Source of the DNA: Hyunsoonleella aestuarii
GTDB taxonomy: Bacteria; Bacteroidota; Bacteroidia; Flavobacteriales; Flavobacteriaceae
Assembly (NCBI RefSeq): GCF_006148925.1
Contig: NZ_VAWB01000003.1
Coordinates: 124,001-188,000 of the forward strand
DNA length: 64,000 bases
Direction of reading: 5' to 3'
Program-made: the position numbers and the translations under genes
Shown: positions 5,306 through 14,292 of the stretch, in pieces
How the letters are laid out: every line of letters starts with the position of its first letter
Numbering within the stretch: the first letter of the stretch is position 1
Notes under the pieces: generated by a model
The model's input: the letters and a program-made list of their open reading frames with translations, nothing else
Told to the model about the DNA's origin: nothing
The model's database searches: none

Positions 5306-7881
5306 TAAACTTCATTTAAATTGTTAGCATTGTCATTTGATAAAAATTCTTTAAAATCATCTAAAAGCGTACGCTGAGGGAAATGTAAAATATATTTAAC
5401 AGAAAACTCATCATTTTCATCAGAAACCAATTCAAAATAGGCATTGTGTTTTTCCAAAATATCCTTTATATCAGTACCCCCTGTGCCAGTCCCGCTACTT
5501 AAAGTTGATTTTTCACCCCTTGTAATCAGGTCCTCATAATTGAATCTTTCTGGAAAAGGTTCTCCATTGTTTGATATTTCAAGGATGAATTCCCCTTTTT
5601 CTTTATTATTTAAAATTGATGTTCTTATAGCGTATGTTTTATTGTTATCGACAAAACCATGATCTACAGCATTGCAAACGATGTTTGAAAATACCTTGAA
5701 AAAATCTTCTTTGTTTATTTCTATAAACTGATCTAAATAACCAAGGTCTGAGGCAAATGCATCGTGGTCTATAAAAACTTTTTCAAATTTAAATTTCTTG
5801 GGGTTTTTAAATCTCCTTTGTGCTTCTTTTACTAATTTTTCTAATTTTATGATATCTGATTCAGAGCCATTGTCCTTATTTTCAAAGGAATCCAATAGCC
5901 TTGCCATAGAATTGATGGTATCATCAAGACTATTAAAATGTTCTCCTAAGGTCTGGTTCAAATTTTTACTATAGATCGTTTCCAAGTTTATACCCTGATC
6001 CCCATATTTTTTTATAAATACACTTGTCCCTCCTACATTGGTTTTCAAAGCATTTAAATATTGCCTCATTGTATGGAGAAAAGATTTTATATTTCTTTTA
6101 GACTCTTCTTTTACACCTAAAACCTCTTCTTTAAGTTTTAACTCCCTCTCAATACTCTGTAAAAATGCGGCTTTCGCACCTTGAACCTTTGCCTTTTGCT
6201 CTTGAAGGCTAGGCAGCTCTATTTTTATTTTTAAAATATCTTGCTTGCTAATGTAAGAAATGGCGGTACCGGTTCTAAAAGCTTTAATTTGATCTAAAAC
6301 ATATTCTGTGTTGAGCTCCAATATGAGGTATTCAATTAATATTTTGCTTTGATCAACTTCCAATACCATTATATCACTTGGAACAAAAACCGATACATCA
6401 TTATTATTGGAATCCAGAAATGTGGGTTTTATATTCTCACCTATTTTCGATAGAAACAGAGCAGGACCCTCAAATTCCCTGGCAGATCTCGGTATTTCAC
6501 TCTTCTCTATTTGAAGTGGATCTAAACTGTAATCAAAAGGATCATTCTTTAAATCCTTAATTCTAACAACAACTGCTTTCCTAATAGCCTCTTTATCTCC
6601 GTTTTCCCTTTCTAATCTTCTGCCTGCAGGAAATTTTTGTTGAACCACTTCAGACAGATTAACACCATCTAACTTGCTTAAAAAATATCTTTTGACATTT
6701 AAATTATAATCGTTTTCACGGATTTCATCAGGACTTACAAATCGGAGAGAATCACCGGGATTTTCCTGATTCAGTCTTTCCAAAAGTCCTTCTGAATCCA
6801 AAATCTTGTTTCTTCCTTCAATAGTTGCAAATTCAGTGGCATCTACAAGCCTTACTTGACTTCTATTTTTTCTATTAAGTGAGACAACCACTAAACAAAA
6901 AGGTATTCCTGTATTTTTTAACAGTCCTCCAGGGAAGTGAATAATTGTATCCAATTGGTTACTTTCAACCAATCGTTTTCTCAAATCAGCTTCTGGCCCT
7001 CCTCTAAATAGTATTCCGACGGGAGCCACACATAAAACACTGCCCCGATCTTCAATTACTATATCCAAACCCTTTTCTATAACAAACTGTTCTACGGATA
7101 TTTTTTTTAAATTAATGTTATGCCCTAGATAAAAGGAGTCCACTTTCATTCCAAACGGTGGGTTGGATATTACAATGTCATACTTATCCTCAGTATTTGG
7201 AACGGGCCAGTTTTTAATAGGATCCTTTAAATTAAAATCATGGTTAAAAGTTTCATATTCTTCCTCACTGCGTAACCATAATAATCGAAGCTTTCCCAAT
7301 AGCCATGCTTTCGGAATTATCTCCTGGCCATGATAATAAATACCGCTAATTCTAGGACACAAAGAAGCCATTCCCGCAAATGGATTAAAAACAAAATCGC
7401 CACCAGTATGTGGTTTATAGCTTTCGGCAATCTGATTGACAAACCAACTTATTTCATAAGGCAAAGGGTTTAGTTCTGTTGATTTGCCCTGGTAACCTAT
7501 AAGTTTATATAACAAATCATCAAAAATATCCGGAATAATTCCTAAGACACTACCAAAGTCGATTCTACCCAAAGTCTGAAATACATCAAATAAAACATCA
7601 ACGGGAATAGCATTCAAAATTGTCTCATAATGTTCATACAGTTCATTGTACTGATCATTAGACTTTAATACACCTTTTAAAAAACCGTTTGGATTATTGA
7701 AACTTGTAAGTTCCTCTTCGAGGATCAGTCCGTCATAATAAGCAGACAACAAATACAAATAGACATGAAGATTATCCGATGAAATCACGCCCCTGAGGAT
7801 ATTAAATCCCTGCCAGAGTTGGTTGGTTACCGTCTCAACCTCAGATGGGTCTGCAAGATTATAATAAGTGCTATATTTCAT
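5305..7881 (-). CDS. N6-adenine DNA methyltransferase fused to a histidine-kinase-like ATPase
   Basis: One 858-residue chain. Residues 1-130 are helical, as in HsdM. The methyltransferase core at about 135-350 has SAM motif FNPFAGMAS (165-173) and catalytic NPPF (240-243). Residues about 400-565 resemble a type I HsdS target-recognition half, with RTGTAISYISKQDIL near 536-550 and LPSLQEQ at 556-562. A coiled coil follows. The segment SFLHTMRQYL (600-609) offers H603 as a phosphoacceptor, and a GHKL ATPase domain at about 695-835 has N-box SNIVCNAVDHGF (732-743) and glycine box SSGTGTGG (795-802). The usual Asp of the adenine-binding DxG box is Asn (SNNGEPFP). No separate HsdS or HsdR gene lies nearby. 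The gene is 68 bases from the WYL regulator and overlaps the response regulator. A DNA-modification sensor driving a phosphorelay is inferred. Confidence 0.85.
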   Translation of the reverse strand: MKYSTYYNLADPSEVETVTNQLWQGFNILRGVISSDNLHVYLYLLSAYYDGLILEEELTSFNNPNGFLKGVLKSNDQYNELYEHYETILNAIPVDVLFDVFQTLGRIDFGSVLGIIPDIFDDLLYKLIGYQGKSTELNPLPYEISWFVNQIAESYKPHTGGDFVFNPFAGMASLCPRISGIYYHGQEIIPKAWLLGKLRLLWLRSEEEYETFNHDFNLKDPIKNWPVPNTEDKYDIVISNPPFGMKVDSFYLGHNINLKKISVEQFVIEKGLDIVIEDRGSVLCVAPVGILFRGGPEADLRKRLVESNQLDTIIHFPGGLLKNTGIPFCLVVVSLNRKNRSQVRLVDATEFATIEGRNKILDSEGLLERLNQENPGDSLRFVSPDEIRENDYNLNVKRYFLSKLDGVNLSEVVQQKFPAGRRLERENGDKEAIRKAVVVRIKDLKNDPFDYSLDPLQIEKSEIPRSAREFEGPALFLSKIGENIKPTFLDSNNNDVSVFVPSDIMVLEVDQSKILIEYLILELNTEYVLDQIKAFRTGTAISYISKQDILKIKIELPSLQEQKAKVQGAKAAFLQSIERELKLKEEVLGVKEESKRNIKSFLHTMRQYLNALKTNVGGTSVFIKKYGDQGINLETIYSKNLNQTLGEHFNSLDDTINSMARLLDSFENKDNGSESDIIKLEKLVKEAQRRFKNPKKFKFEKVFIDHDAFASDLGYLDQFIEINKEDFFKVFSNIVCNAVDHGFVDNNKTYAIRTSILNNKEKGEFILEISNNGEPFPERFNYEDLITRGEKSTLSSGTGTGGTDIKDILEKHNAYFELVSDENDEFSVKYILHFPQRTLLDDFKEFLSNDNANNLNEV

Positions 7882-7949
7882 TGACTACTAGAAATTGCTT
7901 TGTTAAATTCATTTACAAATTAAAATTACATCTATGCGCTCTATCTGCA

Positions 7950-8960
7950 TTAATCATAATTATCTAGAGAATCAAGCAATGATTGTTTGATTCTTAACTT
8001 AAAATTTTCCGGACCAGTAACCTTTAATCCTTTACCATAACTTAATATTAAACTTTCCAGTTCTTTATTAGGAATCACTTTAATACTGAACTTATAGCCT
8101 TCTCCACACTCCCTCAATGGGGTTTGAGATTCGTGAAGTGGTTTAGTTTGGATATAGGGAGCTATTTCTTGCTTGGCAAGTAATTCAATTTTCAATGTTT
8201 CTTCATTAAGAGGAACCGTTACACCCACTATATCAGAAAAATAATCATCGAAATCAACCTCAAGGTTGGGAATAAAAGGCATATTCACATGCACTATGTC
8301 TATTATTCTGTCCAGTGCCAAATTGGTTATATTCTCGTAATTTGGGTTTTTACCAAACAAAAACCACCTATTATTATATTGTCTTAAATAATAAGGGTGT
8401 AAAATAATATTCAAAGGATTGGGATTATTAAAGGACTGGTATTTGATATTGAGTACTGTATTATAAATCAACGCATTAAAGAGTTCTGACAGAAACTCTA
8501 TGCCTTTCAAATATTCGTTGGAATCAAAACCGAGTACCTGTTCCTCGTTGTTGGACAGACCGAAGCTTTGATTTATCTTCGGAATCAGTTCCTCTATCCA
8601 CTTAAACTGTGGCAAGCCTTTAAATCTATTTAAAACGGAGATGGCAGATTTTAAATAATTGGCCTCCATTTCATTAATAGATTGATTTTTTATTGAAAAA
8701 TTCGAATCCTCATAACTGTAAAATACTTGTCTTCCGGACTTTTCCTTTTTAAGTTCTACGGACCAGCCTTGCTCTGACTGCATGAATCTTATATCATCGT
8801 ACAACTGTCTTTTTTTAATTCCCTCCGCATCCGGATCCAGATCTCTTAAAGCCTTATTACATTCCTCCAGCAAATCATTTATTCCATAACGCCTTCCAGG
8901 ATTGCTGAAACATTTGTCAAGTGTATGATATCGGATGATTGCGTTTTTTGTAATGGACAT
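7950..8960 (-). CDS. WYL-domain transcriptional regulator
   Basis: A 336-residue protein when started at the ATG at 8960-8958. The longer frame from 9011 adds 17 atypical residues, whereas MSITKNAIIRYHTLDKCF matches the usual N-terminus of this family. The first about 75 residues form a winged helix-turn-helix (NPGRRYGINDLLEECNKAL, then LYDDIRFM). A WYL domain follows at about 168-230 with HPYYLRQYNNRWFLFG, and a C-terminal extension completes the usual length. WYL regulators of the BrxR/CapW type control phage-defence operons, often by sensing nucleic acid. It is the first gene of the methyltransferase-kinase/response-regulator operon, so it probably regulates that operon. Confidence 0.85.
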   Translation of the reverse strand: MSITKNAIIRYHTLDKCFSNPGRRYGINDLLEECNKALRDLDPDAEGIKKRQLYDDIRFMQSEQGWSVELKKEKSGRQVFYSYEDSNFSIKNQSINEMEANYLKSAISVLNRFKGLPQFKWIEELIPKINQSFGLSNNEEQVLGFDSNEYLKGIEFLSELFNALIYNTVLNIKYQSFNNPNPLNIILHPYYLRQYNNRWFLFGKNPNYENITNLALDRIIDIVHVNMPFIPNLEVDFDDYFSDIVGVTVPLNEETLKIELLAKQEIAPYIQTKPLHESQTPLRECGEGYKFSIKVIPNKELESLILSYGKGLKVTGPENFKLRIKQSLLDSLDNYD

Positions 8961-9169
8961 AAAAGTAAGAATAACCTTAAAATTACAAATTTTTATGCAG
9001 TCATAATGCACATAAGAATTTTAAATTTATTCAAAATTAAACATGCTCTCGCTTTTAACCAAAGCTCTAGTTACATAACGCGGTATAGTAAATCACAAAA
9101 ACTGGATGAATTTGTTCCGGATAAGAAGGGAAAGCTATATTACTACGATCATTATTCCTTTTAAATTCA

Positions 9170-9784
9170 CTAAAAAGGTAAATCATCAAAATCAATCACA
9201 CTATTAGGGTTGTCTTTTATTACTCGGGTTTTAGATAATCTGTCGTGTATTCCGAAAGTAGAAACATAAAATGAAATAGGATCAATTGGTATTAGTCTAG
9301 ACAATGTTCTTATTAGTATTTCTATTTTATTTGGTTTGAGTTCATTATGTGTTACAACCTTTGTTTTAGTTATAAATTTTGCAAGAGTTTTTTGATACTT
9401 ATACTCCGTAAAACCATAATACCCTAAAAACGTAATTAAATATATTATAAAACTTAGAATATCATTGTTTTCAGGGATTATTAACTTAAATAACGCTTCA
9501 ACGGTACCCGCAATCATTCCCCACAATATTATATCTATTAGGAAATTATACATTCTGATATTAAGAGGAACATAATCAAAACCTACCATATATTTATCAA
9601 TGATTATTTCTTCCTTTGCCATTAATATTTCAACGATATCATCATCAGATATCTTTCTTTTTTCTAATTCAGCTTCAGCGGCTTACAGGGCTAACTGTTT
9701 ATACTCATGTCTTTCAACTGTTAATATCTTAACAAGCTCTCTATCTGTTCGTTCAGACATCACTTTACTAAATTCATTTTCCAT
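9170..9784 (-). pseudogene. RDD family membrane protein gene with a premature stop
   Basis: The frame begins with an ATG at 9784-9782 and encodes 33 residues (SERTDRELVKIL, RHEYKQLAL), then a TAA at 9685-9683. It continues in the same frame (AAEAELEKRKISDDDIVEIL) into the RDD domain. Without the TAA the product would be 204 residues: a helical N-terminus, then an RDD domain with membrane segments and the typical KTLAKFITKTKVV stretch. A single GAA or CAA to TAA change explains the break. Translation could restart at the ATG at 9622 to give a 150-residue RDD domain. The function of RDD proteins is mostly unclear, with transport or ion exchange suggested for some. Confidence 0.75.
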
Positions 9785-9840
9785 TTAATCTGATATGTTG
9801 GTATTAATAAATAAGATTAAAAATTATAATGTGCTTTTAA

Positions 9841-10098
9841 GGTGTTGCTCGAACCATACGAAATACTAGAATAATTTTCAAAAGCGGAAATATTATTGGA
9901 AGAAAAATGGCTGAAAGTATGTATTTGATAAAATCAAAAAGGGAACTTTCTTTACTAAGTAAGACTGCAGAAGAAAGATATTTAAACCTGTTTTCTGACA
10001 GACCACAATTAATAAAACATGTTCCATTAAAATATATTGCGTCATATATTGGTGTTACTCCACAGGCTTTAAGCAGAATAAGGAAACGCATTACTTAA
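9841..10098 (+). pseudogene. truncated Crp/Fnr regulator, C-terminal part only
   Basis: The open frame covers only the C-terminal third of a Crp/Fnr protein: a linker helix ([20 protein letters not shown]) and a DNA-binding half with [30 protein letters not shown] and a final RKRIT. The cyclic-nucleotide-binding beta-roll is missing and a stop codon lies directly upstream in frame (9838-9840). An internal ATG at 9907 could start a 63-residue peptide. Complete relatives are about 190-200 residues, like the gene at 10842. A DoxX gene follows, so this is probably a decayed copy of the Crp-DoxX pair seen further right. Confidence 0.7.
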
Positions 10099-10158
10099 CT
10101 TGAGTTCATTATTTTTATTTACACTTTTATGACCTTTGTGTTTCAATAATTTAGAAAT

Positions 10159-10614
10159 ATGAAACCTTTAATTATACTTTTATCAAGTTTTGTAATTTCT
10201 TTGTTTGTCATCAAAATTATAAACAAAGAATATGATTTTACACTATCAGGAAGAATTGCAATGTCAATAATGCTAATATTTACAGCAATAGGACATTTTG
10301 CATTTACTAAAGGGATGTCTATGATGATACCTAAATTTATTCCTTATAAAGAGATATTTGTTCATCTAACAGGAATATTTGAAATTTTACTTGCAATAAG
10401 TCTTCTTATTCCTCGATTTAAATATATATCTGGTTGGGCACTTATTATTTTTCTTATACTTATGCTTCCAGCTAATATTTATGCTTCAATGAATAATGTA
10501 AACTATCAAAAAGGAACATTTGACGGAAATGGCTTAGCATATTTATGCTTTAGGATTCCTCTACAATTTCTGTTTATAGTCTGGACTTACTGGAGTGCCA
10601 TCCGAATTCATTAA
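10159..10614 (+). CDS. DoxX-like membrane protein
   Basis: A 151-residue integral membrane protein with four hydrophobic segments (about 5-20, 32-50, 70-90, 95-112 and a weaker last one near 130-148). The arrangement fits the DoxX family: IGHFAFTKGM in the second segment, then GIFEILLAISLLIPRF. DoxX-like proteins act at the inner membrane, in some cases in quinone or redox biology, but the role is not settled. It follows the Crp/Fnr remnant by 60 bases, and a second DoxX gene lies at 12156. Confidence 0.75.
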   Translation: MKPLIILLSSFVISLFVIKIINKEYDFTLSGRIAMSIMLIFTAIGHFAFTKGMSMMIPKFIPYKEIFVHLTGIFEILLAISLLIPRFKYISGWALIIFLILMLPANIYASMNNVNYQKGTFDGNGLAYLCFRIPLQFLFIVWTYWSAIRIH

Positions 10615-10841
10615 AGGAAAAAGCCATTGACCACAATCGTTTATAAAAAATACTGGTTTAATTGTTAGCCTGAAATATTTCTATATTTAATTAAGTATAT
10701 TGAAGCATGAAAAGAGATGTTGTATTTAATTATAAAATGAGTAGAATGCGCTAACCCAAGGAACCAATCATAGCCGAAAACGTGGGCAATAATTTTCACA
10801 AATGCTTAAAAAACAAGAAACTTAATCAAACTAAACTTTAA

Positions 10842-11435
10842 TTGAACCACAAAGAATCACATACATTAATACTTAATAACATAGCAAGGTTTATTGATTT
10901 AACGGAGTTGGAAAAGCAAAAATACCTCTCATTACTCACTAAAATAAAAGTCAAAAAAAAGGCGTTTTTAATGCAAGCAGGTGATGTTACTAAGTACGAG
11001 TATTTTGTAACAAAAGGATGCTTAAAAGTTTATACCATAGATGAAGATGGAGTGCCTCATATATCAATGTTTGCTGTAGAGGATTATTGGACAGGTGATA
11101 TCGCAAGCTTTATGACTAAAGAATCTACACCTTATTTCATTAAGGCAACGGAAGATTCAGAATTATTAGGAATTTCGTGGACTAACTATGAATTACTTTT
11201 TCAAGAGATACCAAAATTTGAAAGGTTTTATCGTATTCTATATCAAAGGTCATTAATTAGTTATATAAGACGCTCAAATCAAGGTATTTCATTAACGGCA
11301 GAGGAAAGGTATATCGAATTCAAAAAGAAATACCCAAATATTGTTAATAGAGTTACTCAAAAAGACTTAGCAGGTTACATTGGGATTACACCAGAATTTA
11401 TGAGTAAAATTATTTCGAAAGTCAACAGAATGTAA
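10842..11435 (+). CDS. Crp/Fnr family regulator, TTG start
   Basis: A 197-residue regulator. An N-terminal cyclic-nucleotide-binding beta-roll (about 20-115, with AGDVTKYEYFVTKGCLKVY) is followed by a C-terminal helix-turn-helix (TAEERYIEF, TQKDLAGYIGITPEFMSKI). A stop codon (TAA, 10839-10841) lies directly before the TTG at 10842, so no earlier start is possible. The first in-frame ATG would remove part of the beta-roll, so TTG is taken as the start. No conserved cysteines for an iron-sulfur cluster are visible. It precedes a plus-strand run of redox and membrane genes and is the likely local regulator of some of them. Confidence 0.8.
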   Translation: MNHKESHTLILNNIARFIDLTELEKQKYLSLLTKIKVKKKAFLMQAGDVTKYEYFVTKGCLKVYTIDEDGVPHISMFAVEDYWTGDIASFMTKESTPYFIKATEDSELLGISWTNYELLFQEIPKFERFYRILYQRSLISYIRRSNQGISLTAEERYIEFKKKYPNIVNRVTQKDLAGYIGITPEFMSKIISKVNRM

Positions 11436-11488
11436 AAATCTTAAACTAGTTCATTTTTTTTCATGTGCTCCTGTCGGAATTTTGAAGC

Positions 11489-12133
11489 ATGAAAAAGATG
11501 ATAATCATTACATCGTTTTTAACAATTGGATTTGCAAACTATTTGCAAGCACAATTAACACAAGTAGAACTGTTTTCTGGCTTAGACAAAACAGATTTTA
11601 CGTTTTTCTCAAGTTATACTATTAATGAGAGTCAGACGCTAAGCGTTAACACTCTAGCTTTTCTTCAAAAATTCAAAGATGATGACAATAAGACCTTTGA
11701 TGAGATTGGTGTACAGCCAACACTATTCTATAATATTAATAAGAATATAGCAATTGGCCCTTCTTTATACTACAACAGTTTTGCCGGTTATTCAGAACGT
11801 TTATCAGTAAAGTTTACCATAAAAAATTCACGTGTATTATTTGTAGTTATTCCTACAGTTGCCCATTCTGAGAAAACGGAGGCCAGTTATGTAGAGATGA
11901 TGACACAATTTCAGATAAATAGACCGATAAAAGATAAAGTATCTCTTTGGCTCAATGGACAGTTATTGACCGTCTGGGATGAGTTTAAAAAACATTCCAG
12001 AAGTGCTCAGCAATTGCGAATAGGTGTTTCATTTAATGGACATCAAATTGGTATTGGCTTAGACTTTGACCAATATGGACCAAACCCTATAAAAAAATCA
12101 TCCTTTGGCATGTATTACCGAAAAACCCTATAA
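11489..12133 (+). CDS. outer-membrane beta-barrel-like protein, secreted
   Basis: A 214-residue protein with a clear signal peptide (MKKMIIITSFLTIGFANYLQAQ, cleavage after about residue 22). The rest alternates hydrophobic and polar residues with many aromatic strand ends, ending in SFGMYYRKTL, as in small outer-membrane barrels. I do not recognise a specific family. It lies 53 bases after the Crp/Fnr gene and 22 bases before a DoxX gene in the same orientation, so it is probably part of that operon. Confidence 0.65.
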   Translation: MKKMIIITSFLTIGFANYLQAQLTQVELFSGLDKTDFTFFSSYTINESQTLSVNTLAFLQKFKDDDNKTFDEIGVQPTLFYNINKNIAIGPSLYYNSFAGYSERLSVKFTIKNSRVLFVVIPTVAHSEKTEASYVEMMTQFQINRPIKDKVSLWLNGQLLTVWDEFKKHSRSAQQLRIGVSFNGHQIGIGLDFDQYGPNPIKKSSFGMYYRKTL

Positions 12134-12155
12134 ACAATTTTAAATCTTAAACATT

Positions 12156-12608
12156 ATGAAAAATTTAGTAAAACAACTTTTAAAAACAAATCCAAATGTT
12201 GGATTAAGTATCGCACGCTGGACGCTCGGATTAGTAATATTTCCTCATGGTGCACAAAAATTATTAGGACTCTTTGGTGGATATGGTTATTCCGCAACCA
12301 TGGAATCATTAACTACCCAAATGGAATTGCCTATTATCGTAGCCTTCTCGGTAATCATGATTGAGTTTTTTGGATCTATATCATTAGTTCTTGGATTATT
12401 ATCAAGATTTTGGGCAATAGCAATTGTTGGCATGTTTACGGGCATCATTATTACTACACAGATAGAACATGGCTTTTTTATGAACTGGTTTGGAAATCAA
12501 GCAGGTGAAGGTTATGAATATTCTATTCTAATTATAGGTCTTGCTTTAAGTATAGTAGTTAATGGAAGCGGAAAATGGTCCATAGATAGTTTAATCTCAA
12601 AAAAATAA
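12156..12608 (+). CDS. DoxX family membrane protein
   Basis: A 150-residue DoxX protein. The typical first segment ends in RWTLGLVIFPHGAQKLLGLFGGYG, and three further hydrophobic segments follow (about 52-75, 82-100, 122-140), with a charged loop containing GNQAGEGYEYS. Family members are inner-membrane proteins, some linked to quinone-dependent redox reactions or thiol stress. It is followed after 5 bases by an FMN-dependent reductase gene, an arrangement consistent with shared redox work, though the substrate is unknown. Confidence 0.85.
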   Translation: MKNLVKQLLKTNPNVGLSIARWTLGLVIFPHGAQKLLGLFGGYGYSATMESLTTQMELPIIVAFSVIMIEFFGSISLVLGLLSRFWAIAIVGMFTGIIITTQIEHGFFMNWFGNQAGEGYEYSILIIGLALSIVVNGSGKWSIDSLISKK

Positions 12609-12613
12609 CAAAG

Positions 12614-13162
12614 ATGAAAAAAATAATCACAATTGCAGGAAGTAATAGTCAAAACTCTATTAACAGCAGCTTACTGTCCTACACAACTCAATTAATAGAA
12701 AATGTAGAAATTATTTCTATTGATTTAAACGATTACGTTTTACCCATTTATGGGGTCGATTTTGAAGACGAAAATGGTATACCTACTGCCATTAAAAGAC
12801 TAGACGAGTTATTTGATAAGGCTGATGGATTTGTAATATCTCTTGCAGAACATAATGGGTCTTATACAGCGGTATTTAAAAATATAATAGATTGGTTATC
12901 TCGTGTAAACATGAAAATATGGAGAGAAAAACCAATGCTTTTAATGGCAGCTTCACCAGGCGGCAGAGGTGGTACAACTCTCTTACAGTCTGCAAAAGCC
13001 TATTTCCCTTTCCTAGGAGCTAAATTAGCTTCAGATTTCTCTTTACCAAATTTCTACGATAATTTTTCAGAAGAAGGGATTTCTAATGCTAAATTAAGAG
13101 ACGAATTACGAAGCAAAGTAGGTCTTTTTCAACAGCATTTAAATAATAAGTTCAAAAATTAA
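12614..13162 (+). CDS. NADPH-dependent FMN reductase family protein
   Basis: A 182-residue flavodoxin-fold oxidoreductase. The FMN phosphate loop is seen near residues 7-17 (AGSNSQNSINS). The conserved stretch EHNGSYTAVFKNIIDWLSRV at about 79-98 matches the family's E-Y-N-G-S-x-P-x-x-L-K-N signature with Y replaced by H. A glycine-rich SPGGRGGT follows near 115. Such enzymes reduce quinones, azo compounds or metals using NAD(P)H. It is translated 5 bases after the DoxX gene, presumably in one operon. The substrate cannot be read from sequence. Confidence 0.85.
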   Translation: MKKIITIAGSNSQNSINSSLLSYTTQLIENVEIISIDLNDYVLPIYGVDFEDENGIPTAIKRLDELFDKADGFVISLAEHNGSYTAVFKNIIDWLSRVNMKIWREKPMLLMAASPGGRGGTTLLQSAKAYFPFLGAKLASDFSLPNFYDNFSEEGISNAKLRDELRSKVGLFQQHLNNKFKN

Positions 13163-13198
13163 AATTTTTTATTTTTATATCTTATCTTTCTTACACGT

Positions 13199-14188
13199 AT
13201 GAAATACTTTTCTATAAATCTATATCTCAAGATGCTTAATTGTGCGATAGCTGAAGGCATGTCTAAAAATGATTTTATGGAATTGCCAACATCCATAGAT
13301 GAAGCAGAACATTTACAGGTTATTGCTGCAGAGGAATTTTTGGATTTACATGAATTATTAGACGATAAACTTGGTCCTGGATTTGGGGTTCGTGTAGGTC
13401 AACAAATGCTTATTGAGGATTATGGTGTTTTAGGACTTTCATGGCGCACCTGCTCAAGGGTAGGTGAAATTTTTGAAAGGAGTGAACGCTACTTCAAATT
13501 ATTATCCAACACCTTTGTATGGCAAATTCAAAAAGAAGAAAATGTCTCTCATGTTATTCTCAATAGGGAAGCGTATAGAAGAGGTATGGAACTATCCACA
13601 GAAGCAAGTTTGTCTGCAACAGTTGTTGTATTACAAGCAATGTCTGAAAAGAATATTTCACCAACTCAAGTCAGTTTTAAGCACAAGTCACCAACAGACT
13701 TAACCAGCTTCAATATAGCTTTTAATTGTCCTATATTATTCAACCAACCACGATATGCGATAAGCTATAAAACAGAAGATCTTCATTTAAGAACAGCCAA
13801 AGCTGATGCCAGCATCAATAGCTATCTCTTGCAACAAGTCGATGAAAAAACTAAAGGCATTAAAATCCCAGGCACAAAATTTGTGCGCGATGTCGAATCT
13901 CTAATTAAAGACGCACTACCTACTGGAATTCCAAGTATTTATAATATTGCAGACCTTACTGCTATGAGTAACCGAACGCTAACGAGAAGACTTTCTGAAG
14001 CAGGTGTTACATATCGTGACTTAATTAAAAAGACTCAAGAAAACATCGCAAAAGATATGCTGCGCAATACTACACAAAGCGTAGGAGACATTGCATTCTT
14101 AACAGGTTTTTCAGAGCAAAGTGCATTCAATCGGGCTTTTAAGAAATGGACAACCCAAACACCTTCAGAATTTAGAAAATCCGTTTGA
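13199..14188 (+). CDS. AraC family transcriptional regulator
   Basis: A 329-residue regulator of the group with a large N-terminal ligand-binding domain (about 1-190; arabinose-binding-like, with GFGVRVGQQM and YGVLGLSWRTC) and a C-terminal double helix-turn-helix. The second DNA-binding helix region reads VGDIAFLTGFSEQSAFNRAF, followed by TPSEFRKS. The usual length for this group is 320-340. It sits at the hinge of two same-strand groups (10842-13162 and 14293-16489) and may regulate either. The ligand is unknown. Confidence 0.85.
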   Translation: MKYFSINLYLKMLNCAIAEGMSKNDFMELPTSIDEAEHLQVIAAEEFLDLHELLDDKLGPGFGVRVGQQMLIEDYGVLGLSWRTCSRVGEIFERSERYFKLLSNTFVWQIQKEENVSHVILNREAYRRGMELSTEASLSATVVVLQAMSEKNISPTQVSFKHKSPTDLTSFNIAFNCPILFNQPRYAISYKTEDLHLRTAKADASINSYLLQQVDEKTKGIKIPGTKFVRDVESLIKDALPTGIPSIYNIADLTAMSNRTLTRRLSEAGVTYRDLIKKTQENIAKDMLRNTTQSVGDIAFLTGFSEQSAFNRAFKKWTTQTPSEFRKSV

Positions 14189-14292
14189 AGTTAGCCTTTT
14201 GGCGTAAAATGTCAAAAGGTTGTCTATAAGTGTCAAAAATCCCTTTTTAACACTTTGCATCTTTGTATCATCAAATTAATTAACTCAATTTA

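Noticed and set aside
4403-8960. Ordinary type I restriction-modification operon
   Set aside because: There is no HsdR or separate HsdS gene, and the methyltransferase chain continues into a kinase module.
9003-9164. Plus-strand frame giving a 53-residue peptide upstream of the WYL gene
   Set aside because: It has a hydrophilic end that looks protein-like, but there is no recognisable family or neighbour logic, and it overlaps the regulator's promoter region. It may be a gene remnant.
9837-10091. Minus-strand frame of 84 residues opposite the Crp/Fnr remnant
   Set aside because: The plus strand encodes a clear Crp/Fnr C-terminus here, so the opposite frame is a shadow.
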